Shown: positions 25,594 through 34,294, counted from the stretch's first letter. The stretch is 37,502 nucleotides of DNA from Bacillota bacterium (GCA_023426575.1 JAFAAL010000036.1:1-37502); one strand, 5' to 3'. Made by a program: numbers and translations. The notes: a model not told the origin generated them from the sequence alone.

Positions 25594-25602
25594 ATTATAA
25601 CA
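25594..25602 (-). promoter_or_regulatory. Extended -10 promoter for the ABC exporter unit
   Basis: On the minus strand TGTTATAAT forms an extended -10, 64 bases upstream of the ATPase start. No clear -35 element is visible, as is common with extended -10 promoters. It sits in the 102-base gap behind the amylase gene. Confidence 0.55.
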
Positions 25603-25632
25603 CATGCGGTCCCCTGCAAATTTTAAGCAAAA

Positions 25633-27072
25633 TTAAAGACTGACCCAGTAGCTTATCTGTCCTGCCAGCTGGCGCCAGCACAAGCGGCCCTCACTGTCCG
25701 CCTCGATGACGATTTCTGCCTCCTGATTGGAGCGGTCCTGAAATCTCTGTCCCGCGAAATCAGGACCGAGTTCCAGCATGAAGTCCCGCTCGCCCTCGCG
25801 GCAGTAGGCCATGATCAGCTTCCCAGGGTGCTCCTCATTGCCGTGACGGATCAGTCCGAGCGCCGAGCTGTCGGCCAGGAAGATCTCCTCCTCGCCATAG
25901 GCATAGTCCCGCCTGAGCTCCAGGAGCAGTTTCAGCCGCTCACCGAGCCCTGGATAGCCCGTCTCGGGGAGTCCCTCGAGATCCCCCGCAAAAATACAGG
26001 GATAGCCATCCCGCCGGAGCAAGATCAGCGCATTCGCAAACTCGCGAAAGTCCTCGGCCACCCAGGATTCCAGCGACTGACCTGGCTGCGAGTCATGATT
26101 GTCGACGAAGGTCACCGTATTGAGCGGATTTTCCGCCACCAAGGCCCCCGTCAACAAGTCGCCGAGCTCATAGTCTGGATCGTGAGAGGCCGCCTGCAAT
26201 TTGAAGTGCAGCGGCACGTCGAAGAGTTGGATCTGATAGCTCGAGGCATCGAGATAGTAGCGGAGGGTCTCCTCACTCCCCTGCCAATATTCACCGATAA
26301 ATTGCAAATCGGGAAAGTCCGCGCGGAGCGCTGCGACCAGCTCGTCGATAAAGGCGGTCGAGATATGCTTCAGCGCATCGAAGCGGAAGCCGTCATAGCC
26401 AATCTCGCGGACGAGCCACCTGGCATTCTCGATCAGCTCCCGCCGGACATCGGGATGACTGTGATTGATGTCGGCATTCATCAGATAGTCAAAATTGCCC
26501 TTCTCGCTGTCGGCATCCTCCGCCCAGTCCTTGTTCTCGCCGAGAATCTTAAAGATCCCGCTTTCCCCCGTCCGCTGGTCGTAGTCGACCCCCGTGAAGT
26601 GGTTAAAATTCCAGACAAAGTCCGAATACTTCCCAGCACGGCCCGGAAAGTTGAAGCCCGTCCAGGCCTCGATATCCCGTGGCTCGCCGATCTCCTCGGC
26701 GCGATTCTCGGGATTGACAGGGACCGCGGCACAGATCTCCGAATAATCTGCGCCCCCCTTGTGGTTGTAGACCAGGTCGGCAAAGACTTGGATCCCCGCG
26801 CCCTTAAGCGCCCGGACACAGTCTTGCAGCTCCTCGCGCGTCCCGTACTTTGTCCGCACGCTTCCATGCTGATCGAACTCGCCGAGATCCCAGATATCGT
26901 AGGCCGTATAGCCGACGTCGAAGCCAGAACTCCCCTTCATCGCCGGCGGGAGCCAGACGGCCCCGACGCCGAGTCTTGCGAGCTCCTCGGCCCGCGCCGC
27001 CAAATGCTGATAAAAGGAGCCATCGCTGGGACTGTCCCAGCTAAAAGATTGGAAAAAAACTTTATTCGTCAT
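25633..27072 (-). CDS. Cytoplasmic alpha-amylase (GH13)
   Basis: Glycoside hydrolase of 479 residues without a signal peptide, matching the length of intracellular bacterial alpha-amylases. The four GH13 regions are intact: I ADLVYNHK (near residue 99), II GFRFDALKH with nucleophile D232, III FIGEYWQG with acid/base E261, and IV FVDNHDSQP with D327. It should degrade internal alpha-glucans or imported maltodextrins. No Shine-Dalgarno precedes the ATG; instead a TGCTATAAT extended -10 ends eight bases upstream, so the message may be leaderless. The N terminus (KVFFQSFSWD) is complete, so a later start is unlikely. Confidence 0.93.
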   Translation of the reverse strand: MTNKVFFQSFSWDSPSDGSFYQHLAARAEELARLGVGAVWLPPAMKGSSGFDVGYTAYDIWDLGEFDQHGSVRTKYGTREELQDCVRALKGAGIQVFADLVYNHKGGADYSEICAAVPVNPENRAEEIGEPRDIEAWTGFNFPGRAGKYSDFVWNFNHFTGVDYDQRTGESGIFKILGENKDWAEDADSEKGNFDYLMNADINHSHPDVRRELIENARWLVREIGYDGFRFDALKHISTAFIDELVAALRADFPDLQFIGEYWQGSEETLRYYLDASSYQIQLFDVPLHFKLQAASHDPDYELGDLLTGALVAENPLNTVTFVDNHDSQPGQSLESWVAEDFREFANALILLRRDGYPCIFAGDLEGLPETGYPGLGERLKLLLELRRDYAYGEEEIFLADSSALGLIRHGNEEHPGKLIMAYCREGERDFMLELGPDFAGQRFQDRSNQEAEIVIEADSEGRLCWRQLAGQISYWVSL

Positions 27073-27080
27073 AGTTACAG

Positions 27081-27089
27081 ATTATAGCA
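27081..27089 (-). promoter_or_regulatory. Extended -10 promoter immediately before the amylase start
   Basis: On the minus strand TGCTATAAT ends eight bases before the amylase ATG. A start site six to eight bases after the -10 would fall at or a few bases before the A of the start codon. Confidence 0.6.
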
Positions 27090-27146
27090 CTGAAAATCTA
27101 GCCAAAAGCCCCAAGATGATTTATGTTAAGGGCATCAATGAATACT

Positions 27147-27169
27147 TGACGCTCTCTTCTTGAGCGTCA
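27147..27169 (+). other. Hairpin in the pepC upstream region
   Basis: TGACGCTC and GAGCGTCA form an 8-bp stem with a 7-base loop, ending 22 bases before the pepC ATG and just ahead of AAGGAG. It could be an RNA leader structure or, as DNA, an operator. The first arm overlaps a TTGACG that resembles a -35, but no good -10 follows. Confidence 0.45.
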
Positions 27170-27191
27170 GAGATGAAATAAGGAGCAATTT

Positions 27192-28541
27192 ATGGCAGAA
27201 GTGACTCAAAAAATCAGCGCCAAGCAATTGGCCCGCTATGCCAAGACCTATCGTGACAATCCCATCAACAGCGCCGTCGAGGCCGCCATCCGCGGCGTCG
27301 GCATCGATCAGAGCGCCATGGACCCCGACGTCGTCGCAAAGCACAGCTTCGTCTTCTCCGACGAGTGTAAGCAGGGCGAGCCGACCAATCAGAAGTCGTC
27401 TGGCCGCTGCTGGTACTTTGCCGCCGTCAACAGCCTCCGGCAGATCGTCATGGAAAAGCTGAACGTGGAGAGCTTTGAATTCTCAGAGGTCCACCTCTAC
27501 TTCTACGACAAGCTGGAGAAGGCCAACACTTTCTTAGAGGAAGTCATCGCCACCGCTGACCGCGACCTCCTCGACCGCGAGACCCAGCTGATCCTGGACG
27601 CCACCGTCTACGACGGCGGCTACTGGCTCTACTTCGTCCCGCTCTGTAAGAAATACGGCCTCGTGCCGAAGTCCGTGGGTCCCGAGAGCTTCCACTCTGG
27701 CAATTCCTACATGTTCACCAAGCAGATGGACTACCGCCTCAAGGCCTACGCTATGAAGATTCGCAGGGAAAAGGCCGCGGGCAAGGACAATCGCGAACTG
27801 CGAAAGATCAAGGACCAGGCCCTGAGCGACATCTACGACATCGCCGTCAAGTGCCTCGGCCAGCCGGTCGAGAGTTTCACCTATACCTATCGCGACAAGG
27901 ACAAGAACTATCAGAAGCTCGAGACGATGAGCCCCGTCGAATTCTTCGACAAATACATTGGCGAGGCCGAGCTCGACAAGCGCATCAACCTGATCTCAGA
28001 TCCTAGAGAAATCCACCCCTACGGTCGCATCCTCGAACTCAAGGGGGCCAAGTCCGTTTACGAGGATCGCCCCGCCGGCGGCCTCAACATCCCCATCGAG
28101 GAGATGGCCAAGGCAGTCCTCGCCTCGGTCAGGGCAGGGGTGCCCGTCTGGTTCGCCTGCGACGTCGGCAAGGACGTCGACAGGAAACTCGGCATCCTCG
28201 ACGAGAAGCTCTTCCGCTACGAGAAGATCCTCCCAGAGCTCCCCGAATTCAGCAAGGCGGAGCGCTTTGCCTGCTTTTATTCCAGCGCCACCCACGCGAT
28301 GAATATCACCGGCGTTGAGCTCGACAACGACGGCCAGCCCCTCTACTGGAAAGTGGAGAACTCCTGGGGCGATGAGATGGGCAAGAAGGGAACCTTCTCG
28401 ATGAGCCATCAGTGGTTCCTCGACTATACTTACGAGGCGATTGTCGACAAGAAGTTCATCCCGAAAAAATGGCTGAAAGGTCTCAAGGAAGAGCCGATTG
28501 AAATCGAGCGCTGGGACCACCTCGCCAGCCTCTTACAGTAA
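27192..28541 (+). CDS. pepC: Aminopeptidase C (bleomycin hydrolase family, C1B)
   Basis: Cytosolic cysteine aminopeptidase of 449 residues, the usual length. The papain-type catalytic residues are C73 (QKSSGRCWYFAAVN), H368 (SSATHAMNITGV) and N390 (KVENSWGDEMG). Relatives are homohexamers that trim peptides from the N terminus within a central cavity. The C terminus is complete but ends in DHLASLLQ. AAGGAG lies six bases before the ATG. It diverges from the amylase gene and ends in a strong terminator. It would complete breakdown of peptides taken up after extracellular proteolysis. Confidence 0.95.
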   Translation: MAEVTQKISAKQLARYAKTYRDNPINSAVEAAIRGVGIDQSAMDPDVVAKHSFVFSDECKQGEPTNQKSSGRCWYFAAVNSLRQIVMEKLNVESFEFSEVHLYFYDKLEKANTFLEEVIATADRDLLDRETQLILDATVYDGGYWLYFVPLCKKYGLVPKSVGPESFHSGNSYMFTKQMDYRLKAYAMKIRREKAAGKDNRELRKIKDQALSDIYDIAVKCLGQPVESFTYTYRDKDKNYQKLETMSPVEFFDKYIGEAELDKRINLISDPREIHPYGRILELKGAKSVYEDRPAGGLNIPIEEMAKAVLASVRAGVPVWFACDVGKDVDRKLGILDEKLFRYEKILPELPEFSKAERFACFYSSATHAMNITGVELDNDGQPLYWKVENSWGDEMGKKGTFSMSHQWFLDYTYEAIVDKKFIPKKWLKGLKEEPIEIERWDHLASLLQ

Positions 28542-28545
28542 GATG

Positions 28546-28573
28546 AAAAGGGAGCCGATCGGCTCCCTTTTTT
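28546..28573. terminator. Rho-independent terminator between pepC and the cyclophilin gene
   Basis: An 11-bp stem (AAAAGGGAGCC / GGCTCCCTTTT) around a GATC centre is followed by more T. It begins four bases after the pepC stop. The A-tract on the left makes it usable for the convergent cyclophilin gene, whose stop codon lies in the T-run. Confidence 0.92.
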
Positions 28574-29066
28574 ATTCTTCAATAATTTCGATGCGGTCGA
28601 TGACTGGCACTTCTCGCGGATAGTCCATGCCGTCCGTCTCGAGGGCGGCCAAGCGATCGAGTTCGGGGAAGCCTTCCGTCATCTTGCCAAAGGCGGCATA
28701 CTTGCCGTCCAGGAACTTGGCGTCGGCGTGGCAGATGAAGAACTGGGAGGAGGCCGAGTTGGGATCCTGAGCTCTCGCCATCGAGATGACGCCGCGCTCG
28801 TGACTCAAGTCATTGGGCACGCCATTTTCACTGAATTCTCCCTTGATCTCCTCATCAGATCCCCCCGTGCCATTGCCGTCGGGATCACCGCCCTGGATCA
28901 TGAAGCCAGAGATGATGCGGTGGAAGGTCAGGCCGTCGTAGAAGCCTGAGCGGACAAGTTTTAAGAAGTTCTCCACTGTCAGGGGGGCCTTCTCAGGCAT
29001 GAGCTCGAGCAGCATATCGCCGCCCTCGCGCATGCGAATCTTAATGATGGGATGTTTTATACTCAT
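28572..29066 (-). CDS. Peptidyl-prolyl cis-trans isomerase, cyclophilin type
   Basis: Cytoplasmic cyclophilin of 164 residues that speeds proline isomerisation in protein folding. TFHRIISGFMIQGGDPDGNGTGG holds the catalytic Arg and the family core; SMARAQDPNSASSQFFICHADAKFLDGKYAAFGKM gives the substrate groove. No signal peptide is seen. AAAGGAAG lies eight bases before the ATG. Single-gene unit. Confidence 0.95.
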   Translation of the reverse strand: MSIKHPIIKIRMREGGDMLLELMPEKAPLTVENFLKLVRSGFYDGLTFHRIISGFMIQGGDPDGNGTGGSDEEIKGEFSENGVPNDLSHERGVISMARAQDPNSASSQFFICHADAKFLDGKYAAFGKMTEGFPELDRLAALETDGMDYPREVPVIDRIEIIEE

Positions 29067-29151
29067 GAATGAATCTTCCTTTCTTCGCTCTGAAGCCCGA
29101 GAGCTCTCAAGCGAGGCTCAGAGGCAGCAGGCTCTGTCGAGGCCAGCACTT

Positions 29152-29160
29152 TGCTATAAT
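29152..29160 (+). promoter_or_regulatory. Extended -10 promoter for the DUF2927-like lipoprotein
   Basis: TGCTATAAT lies 72 bases upstream of the lipoprotein start, giving a leader of about 65 bases. No good -35 is visible. The motif is identical to the one in front of the amylase gene. Confidence 0.6.
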
Positions 29161-29232
29161 GGGGACGGCCTCTTTGCATTTCTTATTTTAACCGCAATCT
29201 GTTAAAGAGGCCAGAATGAACGGAGGTTATCT

Positions 29233-30897
29233 ATGACCCATAAGATATCTATAAGCAGAGCGCTGGCGGGCCGACGCCCCCTGGCCCTCCTCATCGCCTG
29301 TCTCTTCTTTCTGAGTCTCGGGCTCTCGGCCTGTCAGGAGCTCCCCTCTTCAGAGCAGCCCTCGGAGCTTGCGAGCAGTGAGGTAGAAGAGGTCGAGAAG
29401 ACAGAGAGCGAGGCCGAGACATCGACTTCTGCCGAGACCACGGTCGAGGCGAGTGAAGCTGAGACCAAAGCTCAGACGGAAGCAGCGATGATCGAAGAGG
29501 CCATCGCCATCTACCACGAGCTGGCCATCACCTTCTCAGAAAGTTACGAAGAGGCCAGAGTCAAGCGCTGGCCCGATCAAGAGATCAAGATGCTCGTCGA
29601 GGGTGAGCTGTCAGATGAAGATCTCGAGAGCATCAAGAAGCTGATCGACGAGGTCAATCAGATCATCAAGACAACGCAATTTGAGATCGTCGACAAGGTC
29701 GATCCTGAGCAGGATCGCGTCATCTATGTCGCCTTCACGAGCCCAGATCAATTTAAGAAAGATCATCCCCAGGAAAAACTCGATCAATTTCTCTGGTACG
29801 TCGAGTGGGGTCTGCGTCCGCCGCTGGCCCTGAGCATGGGGCGCATCTTTATCGACAGCAGTCAGGACGCTGCCACGCGCGCCAAGAGTTTCAAGGCCTC
29901 TTTCCTGCCGATACTCGGCCTCTATAATCCCGACTATTCCAATGATGAGATCGCACTCGCCTTCAAGTCTCCCCAACTGGAACTCAGCGATCTCGATCGC
30001 CTGATCATCGAGATGCACTATCGGCCCGAGATCAGCCCGGGCACTCCCCTCGAGGATGCCGAGGCTGCCCTCCGCGCCCTCTATCTCGAAAAAGTTGATC
30101 CCGAGCTCGTCGCCGCCAAGACGAAGCTCAGCCCTGAAGATGAAGAGGCCCTGGTCGGTGAGATGGTCGACAATCTCGCCCCCTCGACGGCCGAGAAATG
30201 GTCTAAGATGGGCGCAGAGCCCCGCGCAGAAGAAGTTCTGGAAGAATCCTTCTACGATCGCCGCGATGAGATCGAGCCCGAGTTCTTCAAGCTCGGCATC
30301 CAGTATTTTGTCGATGTCGCAGGTTCGGGTGAATTCGACAGCGATCACGATGGTGTCGTCAAGAAGCGCGGCGGCCCAGTCTTCGTCTCTGTCGAGGGCG
30401 ATTACCAGGACAGTGACCTGCAAGTTCTGAAGCGCCTGATCGCCCAGATGAATGCGATCGCGGGTGTGCCAGAGATCACCCTCCAAGAGAAGAGCGACAA
30501 GGAGACGAATCTTAAGATCTACTATGCGCCCCTCCGCGAGGTCCATAAAATCTTAGATTCCGACATGCTCGACCAGTGGGGCATTTTCTTCTACTGGTGG
30601 ACCAATGATCCCCAGTACGAGATCATCGACGCCAAGATCGGGATTGCCACAGACTTCAATAGTCCCGCCTCGAGGAAGCACCTCCTCCAGGAAGAATTTA
30701 TTCAGAGCTTTGGCCTGATCAATGACAGCTACGACTATAGCGACAGTATTTTCCAGCAGGATTGGACGACCAATCCCTACCCGAATGAGCTCGACTGGCT
30801 GCTCCTCGAGATGCTCTATCGCCCGGAGATCACTCCAGGCATGGACATCGACGAAGCCGTCAAGGTCCTCGAGGGACTCTACTTAGGCAAAAAATAG
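29233..30897 (+). CDS. Lipoprotein with two DUF2927-like domains
   Basis: Exported lipoprotein of 554 residues. The signal peptide ends at lipobox LSAC with C34. A Glu/Ser/Thr-rich linker (about residues 35-85) leads to two domains that share a C-terminal motif: LIIEMHYRPEISPGTPLEDAEAALRALYL and LLLEMLYRPEITPGMDIDEAVKVLEGLYL. Each is preceded by a similar segment (ASFLPILGLYNPDYSND ... ; EEFIQSFGLINDSYDYSD ...). The LYxPEIxPGM pattern resembles DUF2927, a family of unknown function. The protein looks like an internal duplication (about 90-290 and 345-554). GGAGG lies seven bases upstream of the ATG. It converges on the epimerase gene with four bases between stops. Confidence 0.82.
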   Translation: MTHKISISRALAGRRPLALLIACLFFLSLGLSACQELPSSEQPSELASSEVEEVEKTESEAETSTSAETTVEASEAETKAQTEAAMIEEAIAIYHELAITFSESYEEARVKRWPDQEIKMLVEGELSDEDLESIKKLIDEVNQIIKTTQFEIVDKVDPEQDRVIYVAFTSPDQFKKDHPQEKLDQFLWYVEWGLRPPLALSMGRIFIDSSQDAATRAKSFKASFLPILGLYNPDYSNDEIALAFKSPQLELSDLDRLIIEMHYRPEISPGTPLEDAEAALRALYLEKVDPELVAAKTKLSPEDEEALVGEMVDNLAPSTAEKWSKMGAEPRAEEVLEESFYDRRDEIEPEFFKLGIQYFVDVAGSGEFDSDHDGVVKKRGGPVFVSVEGDYQDSDLQVLKRLIAQMNAIAGVPEITLQEKSDKETNLKIYYAPLREVHKILDSDMLDQWGIFFYWWTNDPQYEIIDAKIGIATDFNSPASRKHLLQEEFIQSFGLINDSYDYSDSIFQQDWTTNPYPNELDWLLLEMLYRPEITPGMDIDEAVKVLEGLYLGKK

Positions 30898-30901
30898 CGG
30901 T

Positions 30902-32029
30902 CTAGAGCTCAAAGGGGTCGTCAAAGATTTGAAAATTCGCCGCGTCGGGCCCGAGATAGAGATTCTCACCTGGCGTGAGGACGTAGCGCATCCGCCGCGT
31001 CCAACACTCCCCGGGCCTCAGCTGATAGGCTGAGGCCAGAGCTTCATCCACTTGGCCATTGGGCGGCAGCTGCGGCTCGAGGGCCAGACCGCAAAAGGAA
31101 CTTGTCAGACGGTTCGCCGTTAATTCCAGTGCCCCAGGGCCCGCCTCATGCTCGCCGGCAAATTGCCCCGAGTAGACGACGAGTCCTGGGGCATCGCTAT
31201 AGACTTCAAGACTCGCGCCCGTGTCGGGAGCGTAGAGTCGCGCCTGCTTTGCGAGCGGCAGTGTCTCTCCGCGGGCCACGGCCTCTAGGCGCTCGGCCTG
31301 GAAGAAGTAGTGATCGATCCCCCCGAGGTCCAAGACAGAGTGATTGAGGGGCCGCTCTGGCTGCTTTGCAGCGCGCGTCATGGCGCTCGCGATATTCCTG
31401 CGCCCATGTGCATAGTCGAGCGCCGTATGCGCCAGAGGACTCGCCTCGGCAAAGACTGGGAGATTTTGAGAATCTGGCAGATAGGCGTGGTCTAGAGAGA
31501 GCCTCAGCTCTTGTAATTTGACATCTGGATACTTGGAGAGATTGAAGTAAGGGTGGAAGCCAAGGTTGATCGGGCCCTCGTAGCTTCCCTCTGCCGAGAG
31601 TTCAAGCTCGAGCTCCCCCTCTCCAGCGAGCTGATAGCTCGCCCGATATTTCACCCCCTCCTCGCAGAGTTCGAGGATCATGGACTCTTCCCTCGCGTCG
31701 ACGAGATCCCAGAACTTGCGAGCCCCGCCCTCGGGGCCACTGTGGAGGACGACCGCTCCCGAGGCGTCTCTGTAGCGACCGGCAAAGGGCGTCAGGACAG
31801 AGCCAAAATAATTCTTCCCATGCTCGAGGTCGAGGTAGGGATTGGCATAGGCGACGACCGCCTCGAGCCCAGTCGAAAAGAACTTTCTCAGTGCTGCTCC
31901 ATAATTTGAGACCTCGATGTAACTGTCTTCAAACTCTAGGCGATAGACTGTGATCTCTTGGCGCCCATAGGGGGTGAGAGCCTCTTTTTCTGCCTCGTTT
32001 TGAGGGCGATAAGTGATGATTTTGAACAC
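30902..32029 (-). CDS. Aldose 1-epimerase (galactose mutarotase family)
   Basis: Cytoplasmic sugar mutarotase-like protein of 375 residues, slightly longer than usual. SNYGAALRKF opens the fold; GSVLTPFAGRYRDASG and LGFHPYFNLS (catalytic His) follow; IDHYFF supplies the substrate Asp; LEPQLPPNGQVDEA carries the catalytic Glu. It interconverts alpha and beta anomers of hexoses; the sugar is not evident from sequence. The start is GTG, six bases after GGAGG. No sugar-specific genes are adjacent. Confidence 0.9.
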   Translation of the reverse strand: MFKIITYRPQNEAEKEALTPYGRQEITVYRLEFEDSYIEVSNYGAALRKFFSTGLEAVVAYANPYLDLEHGKNYFGSVLTPFAGRYRDASGAVVLHSGPEGGARKFWDLVDAREESMILELCEEGVKYRASYQLAGEGELELELSAEGSYEGPINLGFHPYFNLSKYPDVKLQELRLSLDHAYLPDSQNLPVFAEASPLAHTALDYAHGRRNIASAMTRAAKQPERPLNHSVLDLGGIDHYFFQAERLEAVARGETLPLAKQARLYAPDTGASLEVYSDAPGLVVYSGQFAGEHEAGPGALELTANRLTSSFCGLALEPQLPPNGQVDEALASAYQLRPGECWTRRMRYVLTPGENLYLGPDAANFQIFDDPFEL

Positions 32030-32049
32030 GTCATTCCTCCACTTGTATA

Positions 32050-32079
32050 TTGCCGTTTCGTCTCATTCTAGCTTATTAT
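32050..32079 (+). promoter_or_regulatory. Candidate promoter of the NhaC-type antiporter gene
   Basis: TTGCCG (32050-32055) and TATTAT (32074-32079) are 18 bases apart and lie 40 bases before the start codon. Both elements are imperfect, so the call is moderate. Confidence 0.45.
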
Positions 32080-32118
32080 GAGCACAAGAGACCCAATTGA
32101 GAGTGAGGAGAGCTGTGT

Positions 32119-33678
32119 ATGCGCGAATATCTCAATCAGTACCGGCTGGCCCGCTGGCTGGCGAAGGATCGACCCAGGCTGAGGGCTTTTGTCAAATTGA
32201 CACCTGTGCTCTTCCTCGCAGGTCTCATGATGATCTCCAACATCCCTAGCTTATCTGAATACTTTGGTTTTTCGCTCGATATCCTCATCATTGCGCCCCT
32301 GGCTACCATTTTTGCCTGTATCATCGCCTGGGTGACGTCCAGAATCTCCGTCAACCGCTCGATCAATGCGGCGCTGGAAAATGTCAAGGAGATGCAGCTC
32401 GTCTTCTTCATCCTCATGATGGCCTATGCGATGGCCGACGTCTTTATGGCCTCGGGGGTCGGGGCCAGCATCATCACGCTCTCCTTGAATCTCGGGCTCT
32501 CGGCACGGACGGTGGCGCTGGTCTCCTTCCTCGTCAGTGCCCTGCTCTCGCTGGCGACGGGGACGTCCTGGGGTACATTTGCGGCGACAGCGCCGATCTT
32601 TATCTGGCTGACGCATATCACGGGGGGCAATGTCCATCTGACGATGGCGGCGGTGGCTGGGGGCTCTTGCTTCGGCGACAATCTCGGTCTGATCTCCGAC
32701 ACGACCGTCGTGAGCTCTGGTATCCATGGCGTCGACATCACGGGGCGTCTGCGCAATCAGTGGGCCTGGGCCTCGCTCTGTCTCCTCTTAAGTTCCATCT
32801 GCTTCTTCATCGCCTCGCTCTCCTTTGCCAATGCGCCAGTCGATGGCTCGGCGGCCATTGCCTCGATTCCCCAGGCGACCTGGGAGGTCCTCGAGGGCGA
32901 GCGGCCCTCGGCCGTGCTCTTGCTCAAGCAGGTGGAGGCCGGGGTGCCGATCTACATGATCCTGCCGATCATCATTGTCATCGTCGCCGCCTTCATGAAG
33001 GTGCCGACGCTGCTCTGTCTCCTCTCGGGCATCATCTCGGCCTATATTCTCGGCCTCTTCGCGGGCACGATCACCAATACCTCGAACTTCCTAGAACTCT
33101 TGGAGAACGGCTTCTCCTCGGCAGGTTCCTGGGTCATCATCATGATGGCCTGGGTGGGGGCTTTTGGCGGAATTATGGCGAAGATAGATGCCTTCCGGCC
33201 GCTGGCAAACCTGACCTTTAAGCTCAGCCGCAAGGTCCGCCACCTGATGTTCTGGAATGGCATCTTGAGCTTCCTCGGCAATGCGGCGCTGGCCGACGAG
33301 ATGGCGCAAATTGTCACCATGGGTCCAATCGTCCGCGACATCACGGAAGACAGCGTCGTCGGCGACGAGGCCGCCAAGGAGCGCCTCCGCTATCGCAATG
33401 CGACCTTCAGCTCAGCCCTCGGCATCTTCGGCTCCCAGTTCATCCCCTGGCACGTCTTCGTCCACTATTTCCTCTCGGTCTCGGGCATGATCTACCCCCT
33501 TGCCAGCTTCAGCTTTGGCCAGATGATCCGCTACAACTATCTGGCGATGATCTCCGTCTCCTCACTGCTCTTATTGACCCTGACGAATACGGATCGCTTC
33601 CTCCCTCATTTTGCTACGCCGAGAGAGCCTGAGGTCCAATTGGTCAAGCAATTGCCCGAGCCCGACGAGATTCTTTAA
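32119..33678 (+). CDS. NhaC-type Na+/H+ antiporter
   Basis: Polytopic membrane protein of 519 residues, about 11-12 helices, in the NhaC superfamily. The repeat-like motifs are SLATGTSWGTFAATAPI and GGSCFGDNLGLISDTTVVSSGIHGVD, which hold the conserved polar residues of the transport path. It exchanges Na+ (or malate/lactate in some relatives) for H+; Na+/H+ is favoured by motif fit. GAGGAG lies eight bases before the ATG. Together with Nqr it suggests that this cell works with a sodium gradient. Confidence 0.88.
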   Translation: MREYLNQYRLARWLAKDRPRLRAFVKLTPVLFLAGLMMISNIPSLSEYFGFSLDILIIAPLATIFACIIAWVTSRISVNRSINAALENVKEMQLVFFILMMAYAMADVFMASGVGASIITLSLNLGLSARTVALVSFLVSALLSLATGTSWGTFAATAPIFIWLTHITGGNVHLTMAAVAGGSCFGDNLGLISDTTVVSSGIHGVDITGRLRNQWAWASLCLLLSSICFFIASLSFANAPVDGSAAIASIPQATWEVLEGERPSAVLLLKQVEAGVPIYMILPIIIVIVAAFMKVPTLLCLLSGIISAYILGLFAGTITNTSNFLELLENGFSSAGSWVIIMMAWVGAFGGIMAKIDAFRPLANLTFKLSRKVRHLMFWNGILSFLGNAALADEMAQIVTMGPIVRDITEDSVVGDEAAKERLRYRNATFSSALGIFGSQFIPWHVFVHYFLSVSGMIYPLASFSFGQMIRYNYLAMISVSSLLLLTLTNTDRFLPHFATPREPEVQLVKQLPEPDEIL

Positions 33679-33693
33679 AGCGAAAAAGCCAAG

Positions 33694-33714
33694 AATTTAG
33701 AATCATTCTAAATT
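33694..33714. promoter_or_regulatory. Per-box upstream of dps
   Basis: AATTTAGAAT-C-ATTCTAAATT is a 10-1-10 perfect inverted repeat. Its core TTAGAATCATTCTAA matches 13 of the 15 positions of the Bacillus Per-box consensus and shares the TTAGAAT arm with the perR box at 5968. It lies 105 bases before the dps start in the gap after the antiporter gene. Confidence 0.78.
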
Positions 33715-33819
33715 TGTAATATCTGTTACATCTCTGCTTTTCTCTAGGTTTCAATCGCTCATTTTGTTAATCTAAGGGTAAGAAAAACCTGGCAGAAGCC
33801 AGGGGCAGAAAGGTGAAGA

Positions 33820-34266
33820 ATGATGAAAGATAAAAACTCAACGCAAGATTTTAACCGCTATCTCGCCGACCTCAGTGTCATGATTTTTAAGCTACACAAT
33901 ATCCACTGGAATACCGAGGGATCAGATTTTTATCGTGTCCACCTCTATACCGAGGAGATCTATGATGAGCTCTTTGGCTACTTCGACGATGTAGCCGAGC
34001 ACCTCAAGAAGTTTGAGATCATGCCCGCTTCAACCCTGAAGAGCTATCTGAAACTTGCAAGTATTGAAGAGATTGAGCCGCGCTGCTTCGAATGCAAAGA
34101 GGCGCTGCAGATCGTCCTCGCAGACCTCGAGAAACTGCGTGAGCAGGCCACCCATCTGCGCAATCTCAGCGATGATGAGAATTGGTTCTCAGCCGTGGCG
34201 ATGTTTGAAGACCAGATCGACAGCTATAACAAGCGCATCTGGTTCCTGCGCGCAATGTCCAAGTAA
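33820..34266 (+). CDS. dps: Dps-family iron-storage and DNA-protection ferritin
   Basis: Mini-ferritin of 148 residues that forms dodecamers, oxidises Fe2+ with hydrogen peroxide and stores iron. Inter-subunit ferroxidase ligands match Listeria Dps in spacing: H29 (LHNIHW), H41, D56 and E60 (YFDDVAE). Ligand set and length are normal. A Met-Met start follows AGGTGAAG. The Per-box upstream predicts induction by peroxide through PerR. It ends in a terminator. Confidence 0.94.
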   Translation: MMKDKNSTQDFNRYLADLSVMIFKLHNIHWNTEGSDFYRVHLYTEEIYDELFGYFDDVAEHLKKFEIMPASTLKSYLKLASIEEIEPRCFECKEALQIVLADLEKLREQATHLRNLSDDENWFSAVAMFEDQIDSYNKRIWFLRAMSK

Positions 34267-34294
34267 GCGACAAGATGCTCCTTTGAGCATGAAG

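Noticed and set aside
25828..27087. 419-codon open frame opposite the amylase gene
   Set aside because: Shadow of a gene with all four GH13 regions; no own start signal or family motif.
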